Assembly (NCBI GenBank): GCA_963724665.1
Contig: CAVRVH010000012.1
Coordinates: forward strand, 124,001 to 188,000
Origin: DASUPK01 sp963724665
GTDB taxonomy: Bacteria; Actinomycetota; Thermoleophilia; Solirubrobacterales; 70-9
DNA: 64,000 bases
Direction: 5' to 3'
The position numbers were made by a program, and so were the translations under genes. Below, in pieces: positions 54,622 through 63,776 of this stretch. The notes beneath the pieces were generated by a model. That model had not been told where the DNA came from and made no database searches. It saw nothing but the letters and a program-made list of their open reading frames with translations. How positions within the stretch are numbered: the first letter of the stretch is position 1; every line of letters starts with the position of its first letter.

Positions 54622-55433
54622 CAGGCGCCCGCCAGCGTAGAGACAACCGCCTCATAGACGCCGTCGCCCATGCGGCCCTCGGTGACCGTCACGTTGGGGC
54701 GACCCGCGATCGCCTCGCGCAGGGCGGGGTCCCGCTCGGGGCCGTTGGCGGGCACGAAGAAGCGGCCGACGACGTCGGCGACGGTCAGGTCCTCAACCGA
54801 GTCGCCGATCGCGATGCACTCCTCCGGCGAGTAGCCGCGTGCCCGCATGTGAAAGGCGACGGCGTTGGCCTTGCTCGCCGCCTCCGGCATCAGGTGATAG
54901 GCGTGGGCGGGGCCCTCGATCCCCTCCATCTCGGCGAAGATCGCGCCGTTGTCGACCAGCTTCAGGCCGGTGTGGCCGCGCTCGGCGAGCACTCGATTGG
55001 CCTCGTCGACGTCAACCTTCCCCTTGAAGAGCAACGAGAGATGGCGCTGGCGGTGCCAGGGGCTGTGCCACGCCAGTCGCTCGCCGAAGTGCTCGAAGAG
55101 CTCGTCGGGGATGCCCCGGTCCACCATCGTCTCGGCGAGAGTCTTACCCGGCTCGGTTTCGGCGTCACCGATCAGCAGCGTCTCCTCCCCGTCGATCACG
55201 ACTGCGCAGCCGACCTCGTAGATGTAGGAGCGCAACCCGAGCAGCTTGGCGTCCTCGACGACGGAGCCCTCCCGGCGCCCGGACTTGATCACGACCTCGA
55301 CGTCGGCGCGATGGCAGGCCTCGAGCGCCCGCGCCTGCAGCATCGAGAACTCGCCCTCGGAGTCGCGGAAGAGGGATCCCCAGCGCCCGAGCAGGGTCCC
55401 GTCGAGGTCGGTATAGACACAGCGGAGGGCCAC
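54621..55433 (-). CDS. HAD hydrolase (Cof/MPGP-like)
   Basis: The 270-residue type IIB HAD has the nucleophile in VYTDLDGTLLGRW, the Lys in VVIKSGRR and the C-terminal GDSVEDL that coordinates Mg2+. The C-terminal half with KLVDNGAIFAEMEG fits mannosyl-3-phosphoglycerate or sucrose-phosphate phosphatase-like members. It precedes an SRPBCC gene. Copy 2 of the hairpin repeat lies upstream. Confidence 0.82.
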   Translation of the reverse strand: MALRCVYTDLDGTLLGRWGSLFRDSEGEFSMLQARALEACHRADVEVVIKSGRREGSVVEDAKLLGLRSYIYEVGCAVVIDGEETLLIGDAETEPGKTLAETMVDRGIPDELFEHFGERLAWHSPWHRQRHLSLLFKGKVDVDEANRVLAERGHTGLKLVDNGAIFAEMEGIEGPAHAYHLMPEAASKANAVAFHMRARGYSPEECIAIGDSVEDLTVADVVGRFFVPANGPERDPALREAIAGRPNVTVTEGRMGDGVYEAVVSTLAGA

Positions 55434-55456
55434 GGCTCAACCGTATTGGGGTCTAC

Positions 55457-55488
55457 GCGAGGGTGCTCCGTAGGAGCAACCCGTTTAA
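55457..55488. repeat. Intergenic hairpin element, copy 2
   Basis: GCGAGGGTG, then GCTCC-GTA-GGAGC, then AACCCGTTTAA. Relative to copy 1 (40875-40906) the stem has a compensating C-G to T-A change. It lies upstream of the folP-like gene and downstream of nothing on the HAD side except its promoter. Confidence 0.6.
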
Positions 55489-55496
55489 TAGGGGTC

Positions 55497-56354
55497 GTGG
55501 CTTCGTGGCAACTGAAGGGCCGGGTGCTGGAGCTCCAGGGACCGGCCGGCGTCGGAATCGTCAACGTCACCGACGACTCGATGTTCGAGGGAGCGCGCAG
55601 CGGGACCCCCGAGCAGGCGGTCGAGGACGGTCTCGCGCTCGCTGAGGCCGGCTTCGAGATGCTCGACGTGGGCGCCGTCGCCGCGCGCAGCGGGCCGCCG
55701 GTGGCACCGGATGACGAGGAGAAGCGGCTCGTCCCCGCGATCGAGGGACTCGCGGAGCGGACCGAGCTGCCTCTTTCCGCGGACACCTTCTCCCCCGAGG
55801 TCGCTCGGCGGGCACTGGACGTGGGCGCGATCGCCGTCAACGACATCGGCGGTGGGACTGACGAGATGCTCGAGCTTGCCGCCGAGACCGGCTGCGGCCT
55901 GGTGATCATGCACATCGAGGGGCCGCCGCGGGAGGACCGGTCCGCTCCCCGCTACGACGATCCGGTCGATCACCTGCGCGGCTGGTTCGCCTCGCGCCTC
56001 CAGGCGGCGACTGATCTCGGCGTCGCCGAGGAGCAGATCGCGATCGACCCCGGACTCGACTTCGACCTCTCGGTCGCCGACGACCTGGAGATCATCCGCA
56101 GGCTTGCGGAGCTCAAGGAGCTGGGGCGTCCGCTCTACGTCTCGCTCTCGCGCAAGGACTTCCTCGGCGCGGCGCTCGCCGGCTCGTGGGAGGGCCGGCT
56201 GCCTGCCGCCGACCGGGAATGGGCGACGGCGGCGGCGACCACGTTGGCCGTCGTGGCAGGCGCCGATCTCCTTCGCCTCCACGATCGGAGCGCACTTCAG
56301 GCCATGCGCATCGCTGCGGCCGTCGACGCCCCTCGCGGAGCGGCCCTTGTCTAG
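55497..56354 (+). CDS. folP: Dihydropteroate synthase-like protein
   Basis: The 285-residue TIM barrel has the pterin-binding layout but degenerate signatures: NVTDDSMFEGA instead of NVTPDSFSDGG, DVGAVAARSGPPV instead of DVGGESTRPG, and VNDIGGG, VIMHIEG. These keep the fold but change residues that bind pterin and sulfonamide. It may be a divergent DHPS or a paralogue with another pterin role. It overlaps a helicase gene by 8 bp. Start GTG at 55497. Confidence 0.75.
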   Translation: MASWQLKGRVLELQGPAGVGIVNVTDDSMFEGARSGTPEQAVEDGLALAEAGFEMLDVGAVAARSGPPVAPDDEEKRLVPAIEGLAERTELPLSADTFSPEVARRALDVGAIAVNDIGGGTDEMLELAAETGCGLVIMHIEGPPREDRSAPRYDDPVDHLRGWFASRLQAATDLGVAEEQIAIDPGLDFDLSVADDLEIIRRLAELKELGRPLYVSLSRKDFLGAALAGSWEGRLPAADREWATAAATTLAVVAGADLLRLHDRSALQAMRIAAAVDAPRGAALV

Positions 56355-58641
56355 CAGCACGGTCGCGGGCGGCGCCTGGGAGCCGGCGCTCGGGCCGGCG
56401 CGTGACGACGGACGGGTCGTCGCGGAGTCAGCCGAGCCGGCGACGATGGCGAAGCTCACCGGCGTGCCGGAGTCACTCGATCCGGCGCTCGCGGAGGCTC
56501 TCTCGGGCGCGGGGATCGAGTCCCTCTACTCCCACCAGGCCGCGGCCTACGAGACCGCCCGCCACTCCAACCTGATCCTGACCAGCGGGACCGCGTCGGG
56601 AAAGTCCCTCTCCTTCAACCTGCCAGTCCTCGACGGCATCGCGCGGGAGCCCCTGCGCCGCGCCTTCTACCTGTACCCGACCAAGGCGCTTGCTCAGGAC
56701 CAGGCCCGCAAGCTCGGCGAGATGCGCCCGCCGGGGTTGCGCGAGGCAATCTACGACGGAGACACGCCACGCGAGGACCGGCCGGGCATCCGCCGCCGCG
56801 CCAATCTCGTCCTGACCAACCCCGACATGCTGAACGTCGGTGTCCTCCCCCACCACAAGCGCTGGGGGGACTTCCTCGCCAACCTCGGCTGGATCGTGGT
56901 GGACGAGGCGCACACCTATCGCGGCGTCTTCGGATCACACGTGGCCAATGTCCTTCGGCGGCTGCGCCGCGTGGCGAAGATCTACGGCGCCGAGCCGCGC
57001 TTCATCCTCGCCTCGGCCACGATCGCGAACCCGGGCGAGCTCGCCGAGCGGCTCACGGGACTGCCCTTCGAGCTCCTCGACGACGACGGGGCTCCGCGTG
57101 CCGGGCGGGAGATCGCGATGTGGAATCCGCCCGTGATCGAGAAGCACACGATGACCCGCCGCTCGCCCGTTTCCGAGGCGGCCGACCTGCTGGTCGAGCT
57201 GGTCTCTCGCGGCGTGCGGACGATCTGCTTCATGCGGAGCCGGCGTGGGATCGAGCTGATCAATCGTTTCGCCTCGGACGAGCTGGCGCGGCGAGGGCAG
57301 GGGGCGCTCGCCGACCGCATCGCGCCCTACCGCGCCGGCTACACGCCCCAGCAGCGACGGGAGATCGAGGCCCAGCTCTCATCGGGCGACCTGCTCGCCG
57401 TCGCGGCCACCGACGCGCTGGAGCTGGGGATCGACGTCGGGGAGCTGGACGCCGCGATCTGCGTCAACTTCCCCGGCACCGTCGCCAGCCTGCGCCAGAT
57501 GTGGGGCCGCGCGGGCCGCCAACGGCGCGGACTGGCCGTCTACGTCGCCGGCGAGGACGCGCTCGACCAGTTCTTCTGCCGCCACCCGGACGAGTTCCTC
57601 GAGCGTCCTGTGGAGGCAGCGATCCTCGATCACCGCTCGGAGCAGATCCAGCTGCAGCACCTGCTCGCCGCTGCTTATGAGTCCCCGCTCGGGCCTGACG
57701 ACTACGAGGTCTTCGGAGAGGGCTGGCAGCAGCGTGCCGAGCAGCTGGTGACGGCCGGCGAGCTGCGGCGGGGCCGCGGCGAGCGCTACCTGACCCGCAC
57801 GGGAGACTTCGTCGCGGGCCGGATCGCGCTGCGCTCCTCCTCCGTCGACAGCGTCGCCGTCGTCGACTCCACCTCGGGCGAGATGCTCGGCAACGTCGAG
57901 GCCGAACGGGCCTTCTCAACCGTCCATCCGGGCGCGATCTATCTCCACCTCGGCCGCTCCTACCAGGTGGCCGAGCTCGACATCGGCTCCCGGCGCGCCA
58001 TGGTGAAGCCGTTCGACGGCGACTACTACACCCAGGTGAAGAAGGAGACCGAGGTCTACGTCGAGGGGATCGAGATCCAGCGCCAGGCCCTCGGCGTCGA
58101 GCTCAACTTCGGCACGGTTTCGGTCTCCGAGCAGGTGATCGCCTACCAGCGAAAGCGCCTCGGCGACAACAAGGTGATCGACATCGTCGCGCTCGACCTG
58201 CCCGAGCAGGACTTCGTCACCCAGGCGCTCTGGTACGTGATCGGCGACCGCATGGCGGCGGCACTGCCCAGCGAGGTGCTGCTCGGCGCCCTGCACGCCT
58301 CCGAGCACGGGCAGATCGCGGTGCTGCCACTGATCGCGATGTGCGACCGCTGGGACATCGGCGGCCTGTCCACCAACATCCATCACCAGACCGGCTCGCC
58401 GACGATCTTCATCTACGACGGCCATCCCGGCGGCATTGGGATCACCCGGCGCGGCTATGAGGAGTTCGAGCGCCTGGTCTCGGACGCCGACCGCCTGATC
58501 CGCGAGTGCCCCTGCGACGACGGCTGCCCGTCATGCGTACAGAGCCCGAAGTGCGGCAACCTGAACGAGCACCTCCACAAGGGCGGCGCGCTCGAGCTGA
58601 TGGGGCGGATGCTGCGCGAGAGAAAGGCGAAAGCGTCTTGA
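56347..58641 (+). CDS. DEAD/DEAH-box helicase with DUF1998 (MrfA-like)
   Basis: The 764-residue protein starts at TTG with GGAG upstream. Motif I is GTASGKS (81-87), motif II DEAH (186-189), with RGRAGR-like QMWGRAGRQRRG in motif VI. The C-terminus has the DUF1998/MZB cysteines at 721, 723, 727, 730 and 736 (CPCDDGCPSCVQSPKC). This matches MrfA/Hrq1-type 3'-5' helicases for mitomycin-type DNA crosslink repair. No partner nuclease is adjacent. Confidence 0.9.
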   Translation: MSSSTVAGGAWEPALGPARDDGRVVAESAEPATMAKLTGVPESLDPALAEALSGAGIESLYSHQAAAYETARHSNLILTSGTASGKSLSFNLPVLDGIAREPLRRAFYLYPTKALAQDQARKLGEMRPPGLREAIYDGDTPREDRPGIRRRANLVLTNPDMLNVGVLPHHKRWGDFLANLGWIVVDEAHTYRGVFGSHVANVLRRLRRVAKIYGAEPRFILASATIANPGELAERLTGLPFELLDDDGAPRAGREIAMWNPPVIEKHTMTRRSPVSEAADLLVELVSRGVRTICFMRSRRGIELINRFASDELARRGQGALADRIAPYRAGYTPQQRREIEAQLSSGDLLAVAATDALELGIDVGELDAAICVNFPGTVASLRQMWGRAGRQRRGLAVYVAGEDALDQFFCRHPDEFLERPVEAAILDHRSEQIQLQHLLAAAYESPLGPDDYEVFGEGWQQRAEQLVTAGELRRGRGERYLTRTGDFVAGRIALRSSSVDSVAVVDSTSGEMLGNVEAERAFSTVHPGAIYLHLGRSYQVAELDIGSRRAMVKPFDGDYYTQVKKETEVYVEGIEIQRQALGVELNFGTVSVSEQVIAYQRKRLGDNKVIDIVALDLPEQDFVTQALWYVIGDRMAAALPSEVLLGALHASEHGQIAVLPLIAMCDRWDIGGLSTNIHHQTGSPTIFIYDGHPGGIGITRRGYEEFERLVSDADRLIRECPCDDGCPSCVQSPKCGNLNEHLHKGGALELMGRMLRERKAKAS

Positions 58642-59117
58642 GTCGCCAGATATCGGTGATCGGAGCGTCCGAGGGATCCGGAGACATTCTGCGTGTCGCG
58701 GAGGCCGTCGGCCGCGGGATCGCCGAGGCCGGCGCGGTACTCGTGTGCGGAGGGCGCACCGGCGTGATGGAGGCCGCCTCCAAGGGAGCCGCGGAGGCCG
58801 GCGGGATCGTCGTCGGGATTCTGCCCACCCTCTCGACCGATGACGCCAACCCTCACGTCACCTACGCGGTCGCGACCGGGACGGGCCACGCGCGCAACCT
58901 CGCGGTCGTCGCGTCGGGCGACGCCGTGATCGCGATTGGCGGCGAGTGGGGAACGCTCTCCGAGATCGCCTTCGCGCGCCGGTTGGAGCGGCCGGTTGTG
59001 GCGATTCGGAGCTGGGCCCTTCGCAATCAGGCCGGCACCGACCTCGGGATCGTCGAGGCCAAAGCGCCTGAAGAGGCCGTGGAGCTCGCACTACGGTCTG
59101 CCGCCGCAGGTAACTAG
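58638..59117 (+). CDS. LOG-like Rossmann protein (TIGR00725 family)
   Basis: The 159-residue protein starts at TTG overlapping the helicase stop. VIGASEGSGDILRVAEAVGR and GGRTGVMEAASKGAAEAGG with IGGEWGTLSEI match the TIGR00725/lysine decarboxylase-like fold; the PGGxGTxxE site of LOG cytokinin enzymes is altered to GGEWGTLSE. It probably binds or hydrolyses a nucleotide. Confidence 0.85.
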   Translation: MSRQISVIGASEGSGDILRVAEAVGRGIAEAGAVLVCGGRTGVMEAASKGAAEAGGIVVGILPTLSTDDANPHVTYAVATGTGHARNLAVVASGDAVIAIGGEWGTLSEIAFARRLERPVVAIRSWALRNQAGTDLGIVEAKAPEEAVELALRSAAAGN

Positions 59118-60109
59118 GCGGGATAACGCGCCTGCAGAGCGAGGATCGCGAAGGCGTGGGACCAGGCCAGCGGAGTGGTCGAGGTCGGGGCGCCCGTCCG
59201 TGCATCAACTCGCTCGGGCAGCGTTCCGTCAGGAGTCTCGGCGCTGTGGAGCTCCGCGAGCAGCCGGTCAGCGGCCTTCGTATCCCCCAGCTTCACCAGC
59301 GCCCAGGCCGACCACGCCGTCGGGGCGGTCCAGTCCTGACCAGGGGTCCAGCCCTCGATCGGCGGGATGCCGAACCGCGTCGAGTCGCGGGACATCGTCA
59401 TCAGCGTTCGTCGCGCGGCTGGGAACAGCTCCGGCCGCGGAAAGACCGTGACGGCCCAGGCCACGGCCGAGTCGAGCTGCGTGCCCCCCTGTTCGCGCAC
59501 AAGGCCGCGCGGAGACAGGAACCGCCGCTCGATCTCGCTCGTCGGGGCGCCAGCCGCAATCGCGTTGCCGAGGAGGTCGCCCGTGACGTTCTCTCCGTAG
59601 TCCTGGCGATCGCGCCAGATCTCTGTGCCGTCCTGCCCGGACCAACCCTCCTCATCGCCTGCCGCGGGTCGTCCGGGCACGCGATCTCCGTCGGGATAGA
59701 ACCGCGCGGCGTCCAGGTCGAGGCGGCCGAGGAAACCGTCGACGCGCTGCGCCTCCGGCCGCAGGCCCGCGGCCTCGAGAGCCAGCGCCCCCGCGCCCGC
59801 ATCCCTCGGCCAGACGTAGTCCCAGCCGTCGCGCTCCCCGGCGATCATGGCGCCGCTGTGCGGGTCGGTGAACGCCAGCAGCACACGAATCGATCGCCGG
59901 TAGAGGCGCCGAGCCCAGGGTGGCGCACCCGGTCCGAGAGGACGCATCCTGTGGCGAACACTCGCGGCGGAGAAGGGCCCGGATCGAACGACGCCGAAAT
60001 GAGGAGCCGGGAGCCCGGTCTCGATCGGTGCGGGTGGCTGCTCGGACGCGCCCGAGACGGAGGCGGCGACGAGGACCGCTGCGCCGACCGCGACGATGCT
60101 CCTGATCAC
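59114..60109 (-). CDS. Glucoamylase-like (GH15) protein
   Basis: The 331-residue protein begins with a signal peptide-like N-terminus (IVAVGAAVLVAASVSGA). GWDYVWPRDAG, GDEEGWSGQDGTEIW and TPLAWSHAFAILALQA resemble GH15 alpha/alpha-barrel signatures. It is shorter than typical GH15 enzymes (400 residues or more), so parts of the substrate domain may be missing. Likely activity on an alpha-glucan or oligosaccharide. It overlaps the LOG-like gene by 4 bp. Confidence 0.75.
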   Translation of the reverse strand: MIRSIVAVGAAVLVAASVSGASEQPPAPIETGLPAPHFGVVRSGPFSAASVRHRMRPLGPGAPPWARRLYRRSIRVLLAFTDPHSGAMIAGERDGWDYVWPRDAGAGALALEAAGLRPEAQRVDGFLGRLDLDAARFYPDGDRVPGRPAAGDEEGWSGQDGTEIWRDRQDYGENVTGDLLGNAIAAGAPTSEIERRFLSPRGLVREQGGTQLDSAVAWAVTVFPRPELFPAARRTLMTMSRDSTRFGIPPIEGWTPGQDWTAPTAWSAWALVKLGDTKAADRLLAELHSAETPDGTLPERVDARTGAPTSTTPLAWSHAFAILALQARYPA

Positions 60110-60150
60110 ATCTCGGACGCTAAGTCGGTCGTCTAGCCTTTGCGCCGCCC

Positions 60151-60223
60151 GGCGAGGTAGCTCAGTTGGTAGAGCACACGACTGAAAATCGTGGTGTCGC
60201 CAGTTCGATTCTGGCCCTCGCCA
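60151..60223 (+). tRNA. tRNA-Phe (GAA)
   Basis: GGCGAGG pairs with CCTCGCC, followed by discriminator A. The D-arm has GTAGCTCAGTTGGTAGAGC, the anticodon loop CTGAAAA gives GAA, and the T-arm is CCAGTTCGATTCTGG. All conserved positions are present, and CCA is not encoded. Confidence 0.97.
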
Positions 60224-60304
60224 TTTCAGCCTCCGTCTCTTTAATCCGGTTCGTTAGTGTCCCGAACGCGCTCTGGACGAGCGCGCGGAGAGAGGAGAGA
60301 GGAC

Positions 60305-62788
60305 ATGCGCGGGACGCGCAGGCTGTTGGTCACGGGTGCGGTGATGGCGGCGGCAATCTTGGCGTTGGCCCCTGCCGCCTCGGCGAAGAAGAAGAGCTCC
60401 TCCGACCCGACGATCATCGCCCGGAACATCCTGCCCTCCGGCCAATACGGGACGCCCGGGCCTAACGCCGCCTCCCAGGCGACGCTCTACAACGCCCTCA
60501 CCCCCCTCTTCGACCACGTCACCCCGAACGACCTGTTCACGGACTACAAGTCCGAAAAGCTGAGCGTCGACACCGACGGCCCGACCACCCAGGAGGCAGT
60601 GCCGTTCCCGGGCGTGACGCTGCTGCGTGACCGCTTCAACGTCCCGCACATCTACGCCGACACCCACGCGGGCGGTGTCGAGACGGCGGGATGGATCCTG
60701 GCGGAGGACCGTGGGCTGCTCCTGGAGCAGGCCCGTTACAACTCGCGGGTCGCTGTCATCGACGCCCCGGGGCTGAGCGCCATCGGCCTGACGGCCAGCC
60801 TGCAGTCCTTCAAGCCAAGCGCCCAGACGGAGGCGGTCGTCTCCGAGGAGACCAAGGCGCTGCAGCGCTCCGGCAAGGAGGGCAAGGCCGTGCTCCGCGA
60901 CATCGACAGCTACGTCGCGGGCATCAACGCCTATCTGGCCACAACCCACTCCACCAACGCTCCGTGGACCCGCAACGACGTCTACGCCGTGAACGCCCTC
61001 AAGGGCCAGTTCCTCGGCCAGGGCGGCGGCCGCGAGGCGCAGAACTCCGAGTTCCTCAACGGGCTGCAGCAGCAGCTCGGCACGGGGCGTGGCTTCCAGG
61101 CCTTCAACGACCTTCGCCAGTTCAAGAACCCGCGCAGCGTCACCTCGATCAACGGGACGTTCCCTACGGGCACATCCCCGCAAAGCATCCCGGCAGCGTG
61201 GTGCTCGACAACAACAGCTTCACGCCGACGCCCGCCGCCCCGGCGAGCATCGCGCGGAAGTACTTCGACCAAGCCCGTGCAGGCGAGCAACGAGCTGATG
61301 GTCACCGGCCGGCACTCGACGACCGGGCACCCGATCCTGGTCGGCGGCCCGCAGATCAGCTACTTCTTCCCAGGCCTGGTCCTGGAGATGGACATGCACG
61401 CGCCGGGTCTGCACTGGCGCGGGGCCACCTCCGCCCCGTTCCCGGGCTACCTGTTGATCGGCCGCACACCGCGCTTCTCGACCACGCTCACCTCGGCGAG
61501 CAGCGACATCATCGACGAGTACGCCGAGACGCTCTGCGGCGGCAGCACCCAGAAGTACATGTACAAGGGCAAGTGCCGCGACATGGGCCACTTCGACGCC
61601 GGCACGCTCAACGGCGACCCGGTCAATTTCCTGACCACCGTGCACGGGCCGGTCCAGGGTTACGGGAAGGTCCACGGGCGCACGGTCGCCATCTCCTCCA
61701 AGCGCTCGAGCTACCTCAAGGACGTGCTCGACCAGCTCTTCTTCCGGCGGCTGTCCGATGGTCAGGTGAAGAACCCGAAGACCTTCTTCAAGGCCGCGTC
61801 GCTGACCCCGCAGACCTTCAACTCCTTCTACATCGACAGCAAGCACATCGCCGATGTACACGAGCGGCCGCGACCCGATCCGGCCTGCGAACGTCGATCC
61901 GGGCCTCCCGACCAAGGGCACCGGGAAGTTCGAGTGGCGAGGCTTCCTGAAGCCGATGGCCCACATCCACGGGAAGGACAACAAGCGGGCTTCATGACCA
62001 ACTGGAACAACGGCGCGGCCCGCGGCTTCGGCGCCGCCGACGACGAATGGAACCGGAACGGCTCGGTCGGCCGGGTCAACCTCCTCAACTTCAACCTGAA
62101 GCGGCTCGAGAAGAAGGGCAAGTGGTCGCCGGCCTCGATCACCTCGGCGATGAATGCCGCGGCGACGGAGGACGTCCGCGCGATCGTGATGCTGCCACTG
62201 CTGGACAAGCTCTTGCGAGGAACGACCGCCCCATCGCCGATGGCGCAGCAGATGCTGGACCTGATGAACCAGTGGCGCCAGCACGGCGGCAACCGCCTGG
62301 ACCTGAACGGCGACGGGCAAGATCGACTACCCGGGCGCCGCGATCATGGACGCCGCCTACCCGAACATCGTCGACAACGAGATGGCGGCTCGCCTCGGCC
62401 AGACGCTGCTGCCCCAGCTGGACACGCTTCTCCCCCGCTTCGACGCGCCCCCGGGCGGCCAGTACTCGGGCTGGTACCAGTACTTCGACCGCGACATCCG
62501 CGCCCTGCTCAACCGCAAGGGCAAGGGGAGAAGGGCAAGAAGCGACTGCCGGACCAGTTCAACCTGACCTACTGCGGCAAGGGGCACCTCAACGCCTGCC
62601 GCTCTGAGGTCTGGAACGCGATCCAGGCGGCCGGCCAGCAGCTGACCACCCAGCAGGGCACCCCCGATCCGGCCGCCTGGCGCGCCAGCGCCACCGCGGA
62701 GCAGATCAACTTCAGCCCACTGCCGCTGCTCACGATGGCCTACACGAACCGGCCGAGCGGCATCCAGCAGGTCATCTCCTTCAAGTAG
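60305..62788 (+). CDS. Penicillin acylase family (Ntn-hydrolase) protein with six compensating frameshifts
   Basis: The 827-codon frame starts with a signal peptide (LLVTGAVMAAAILALAPAASA). The beta-subunit nucleophile Ser is in QASNELMVTG (Ser328), followed by GHPILVGGPQISYFFPG and LLIGRTPRFSTT, as in acyl-homoserine lactone/penicillin acylases. Three stretches (61165-61265, 61850-61985, 62325-62530) read as nonsense but make sense in another frame, such as SVVLDNNSFTPTPAAP and MDAAYPNIVDNEMAARLGQ. The entries and exits balance, so the frame stays open. It is likely exported and auto-processed. Confidence 0.78.
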   Translation: MRGTRRLLVTGAVMAAAILALAPAASAKKKSSSDPTIIARNILPSGQYGTPGPNAASQATLYNALTPLFDHVTPNDLFTDYKSEKLSVDTDGPTTQEAVPFPGVTLLRDRFNVPHIYADTHAGGVETAGWILAEDRGLLLEQARYNSRVAVIDAPGLSAIGLTASLQSFKPSAQTEAVVSEETKALQRSGKEGKAVLRDIDSYVAGINAYLATTHSTNAPWTRNDVYAVNALKGQFLGQGGGREAQNSEFLNGLQQQLGTGRGFQAFNDLRQFKNPRSVTSINGTFPTGTSPQSIPAAWCSTTTASRRRPPPRRASRGSTSTKPVQASNELMVTGRHSTTGHPILVGGPQISYFFPGLVLEMDMHAPGLHWRGATSAPFPGYLLIGRTPRFSTTLTSASSDIIDEYAETLCGGSTQKYMYKGKCRDMGHFDAGTLNGDPVNFLTTVHGPVQGYGKVHGRTVAISSKRSSYLKDVLDQLFFRRLSDGQVKNPKTFFKAASLTPQTFNSFYIDSKHIADVHERPRPDPACERRSGPPDQGHREVRVARLPEADGPHPREGQQAGFMTNWNNGAARGFGAADDEWNRNGSVGRVNLLNFNLKRLEKKGKWSPASITSAMNAAATEDVRAIVMLPLLDKLLRGTTAPSPMAQQMLDLMNQWRQHGGNRLDLNGDGQDRLPGRRDHGRRLPEHRRQRDGGSPRPDAAAPAGHASPPLRRAPGRPVLGLVPVLRPRHPRPAQPQGQGEKGKKRLPDQFNLTYCGKGHLNACRSEVWNAIQAAGQQLTTQQGTPDPAAWRASATAEQINFSPLPLLTMAYTNRPSGIQQVISFK

Positions 62789-63005
62789 TCAAGAACGACC
62801 GCAGGCTCTCGTGGTCCTCGGCGCAGGCGGAGCATCCCTGGAGGTGTGCGCGCATGCCCGGGATTGCGGCGTCCGCGTCGCCCCCGGCCAGCTCGAGCTC
62901 CACATAGCGGTCGAGCTCCTCGAAGCAGCGCTCGCAAGTCAGCTCCGGGCCGGCCGGACCGAGGAGCCCTCCGAGCAAGCGGTTCTCTCGCGATGGCTCG
63001 TTCAT
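62781..63005 (-). CDS. Zinc-finger (zf-HC2) anti-sigma factor
   Basis: The 74-residue protein has LTCERCFEELDRYVELEL and a HLQGCSAC motif (His54, Cys58, Cys61), the anti-sigma ZAS signature. It has no membrane span, so it is a soluble anti-sigma factor. It is coupled to the ECF sigma gene by a 4-bp overlap; its 3' end overlaps the convergent acylase gene. Confidence 0.85.
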   Translation of the reverse strand: MNEPSRENRLLGGLLGPAGPELTCERCFEELDRYVELELAGGDADAAIPGMRAHLQGCSACAEDHESLRSFLTT

Positions 63006-63664
63006 TCGCTTCCCTCCATCAAATCGCCTTCCAAGATCATGCCCCGCTCGGCCAGAGCGGCTCGCAGGAGCTTACGTGCGTCATGCAACACCTTGTAGAG
63101 GGCGCCCCGGGTCGTATCGAGCCGCTCGGCGAGTACGTCGATCGGCACGTCGTTGAGCGCCAGCGCAACCAGCACCATGCGCTGGCGCTGAGTCAGGCTG
63201 GTCTCGATCTCCTGCCGAATGGCGGCGAGCAGATCGTTCATCTCCACCTCGCCCTCCGGCGCCGGGCCGGGATCGGCGAAATCCGGCCACTCCTCCGCCT
63301 CGAGCGTCAGCTCGCGACCCTGCCAGGCCAGCTTCCGGATCTTTGCGGCCGCCTCATAGAGAGCGAATTTGTACGCCCAGGTCGTGAATTTGCTCCGGCC
63401 TTGAAATTGATCAAGCTTGCTGAGGATCGCCACCATCGCGTCACCCGCACTCTGCTGGGCCAGGTCCTCCTGATCCCCGCCGCGGAACTGGGACAACGTC
63501 GCGCAGCGCCTCCGAACCTCGAACCGGGTGGCCCGCAGTAGGAGCTCCCTGAGCTCTCCGATCGCCGCGTCACGGTCACGGCTCTCCGCATGGAGGCGCT
63601 CCAGCCATCTACGGGATTCCAAATCCATCCGGTCGGCGACGGGCTCAATCACAGCGGTGGCCAT
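63002..63664 (-). CDS. ECF sigma-70 factor
   Basis: The 220-residue protein has region 2 (DQEDLAQQSAGDAMVAILSK, WAYKFALYEAAAKIRK) and region 4 (SLTQRQRMVLVALALNDVPI and the HTH LAERLDTTRGALYKVLHDAR). It is coupled to its zinc-finger anti-sigma partner. What it transcribes is not visible here; the divergent membrane gene is a candidate. Confidence 0.9.
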   Translation of the reverse strand: MATAVIEPVADRMDLESRRWLERLHAESRDRDAAIGELRELLLRATRFEVRRRCATLSQFRGGDQEDLAQQSAGDAMVAILSKLDQFQGRSKFTTWAYKFALYEAAAKIRKLAWQGRELTLEAEEWPDFADPGPAPEGEVEMNDLLAAIRQEIETSLTQRQRMVLVALALNDVPIDVLAERLDTTRGALYKVLHDARKLLRAALAERGMILEGDLMEGSE

Positions 63665-63776
63665 GCCTTCTTAGCGTCACCGGCCGCCGTTTCCTTACCC
63701 GTCCGGCGGGGACGTAAGAACCGGCGCCCCGGCGACGCTCACGAACTGAAAGCTGAATCGAAAGGAGGCTTCATCG

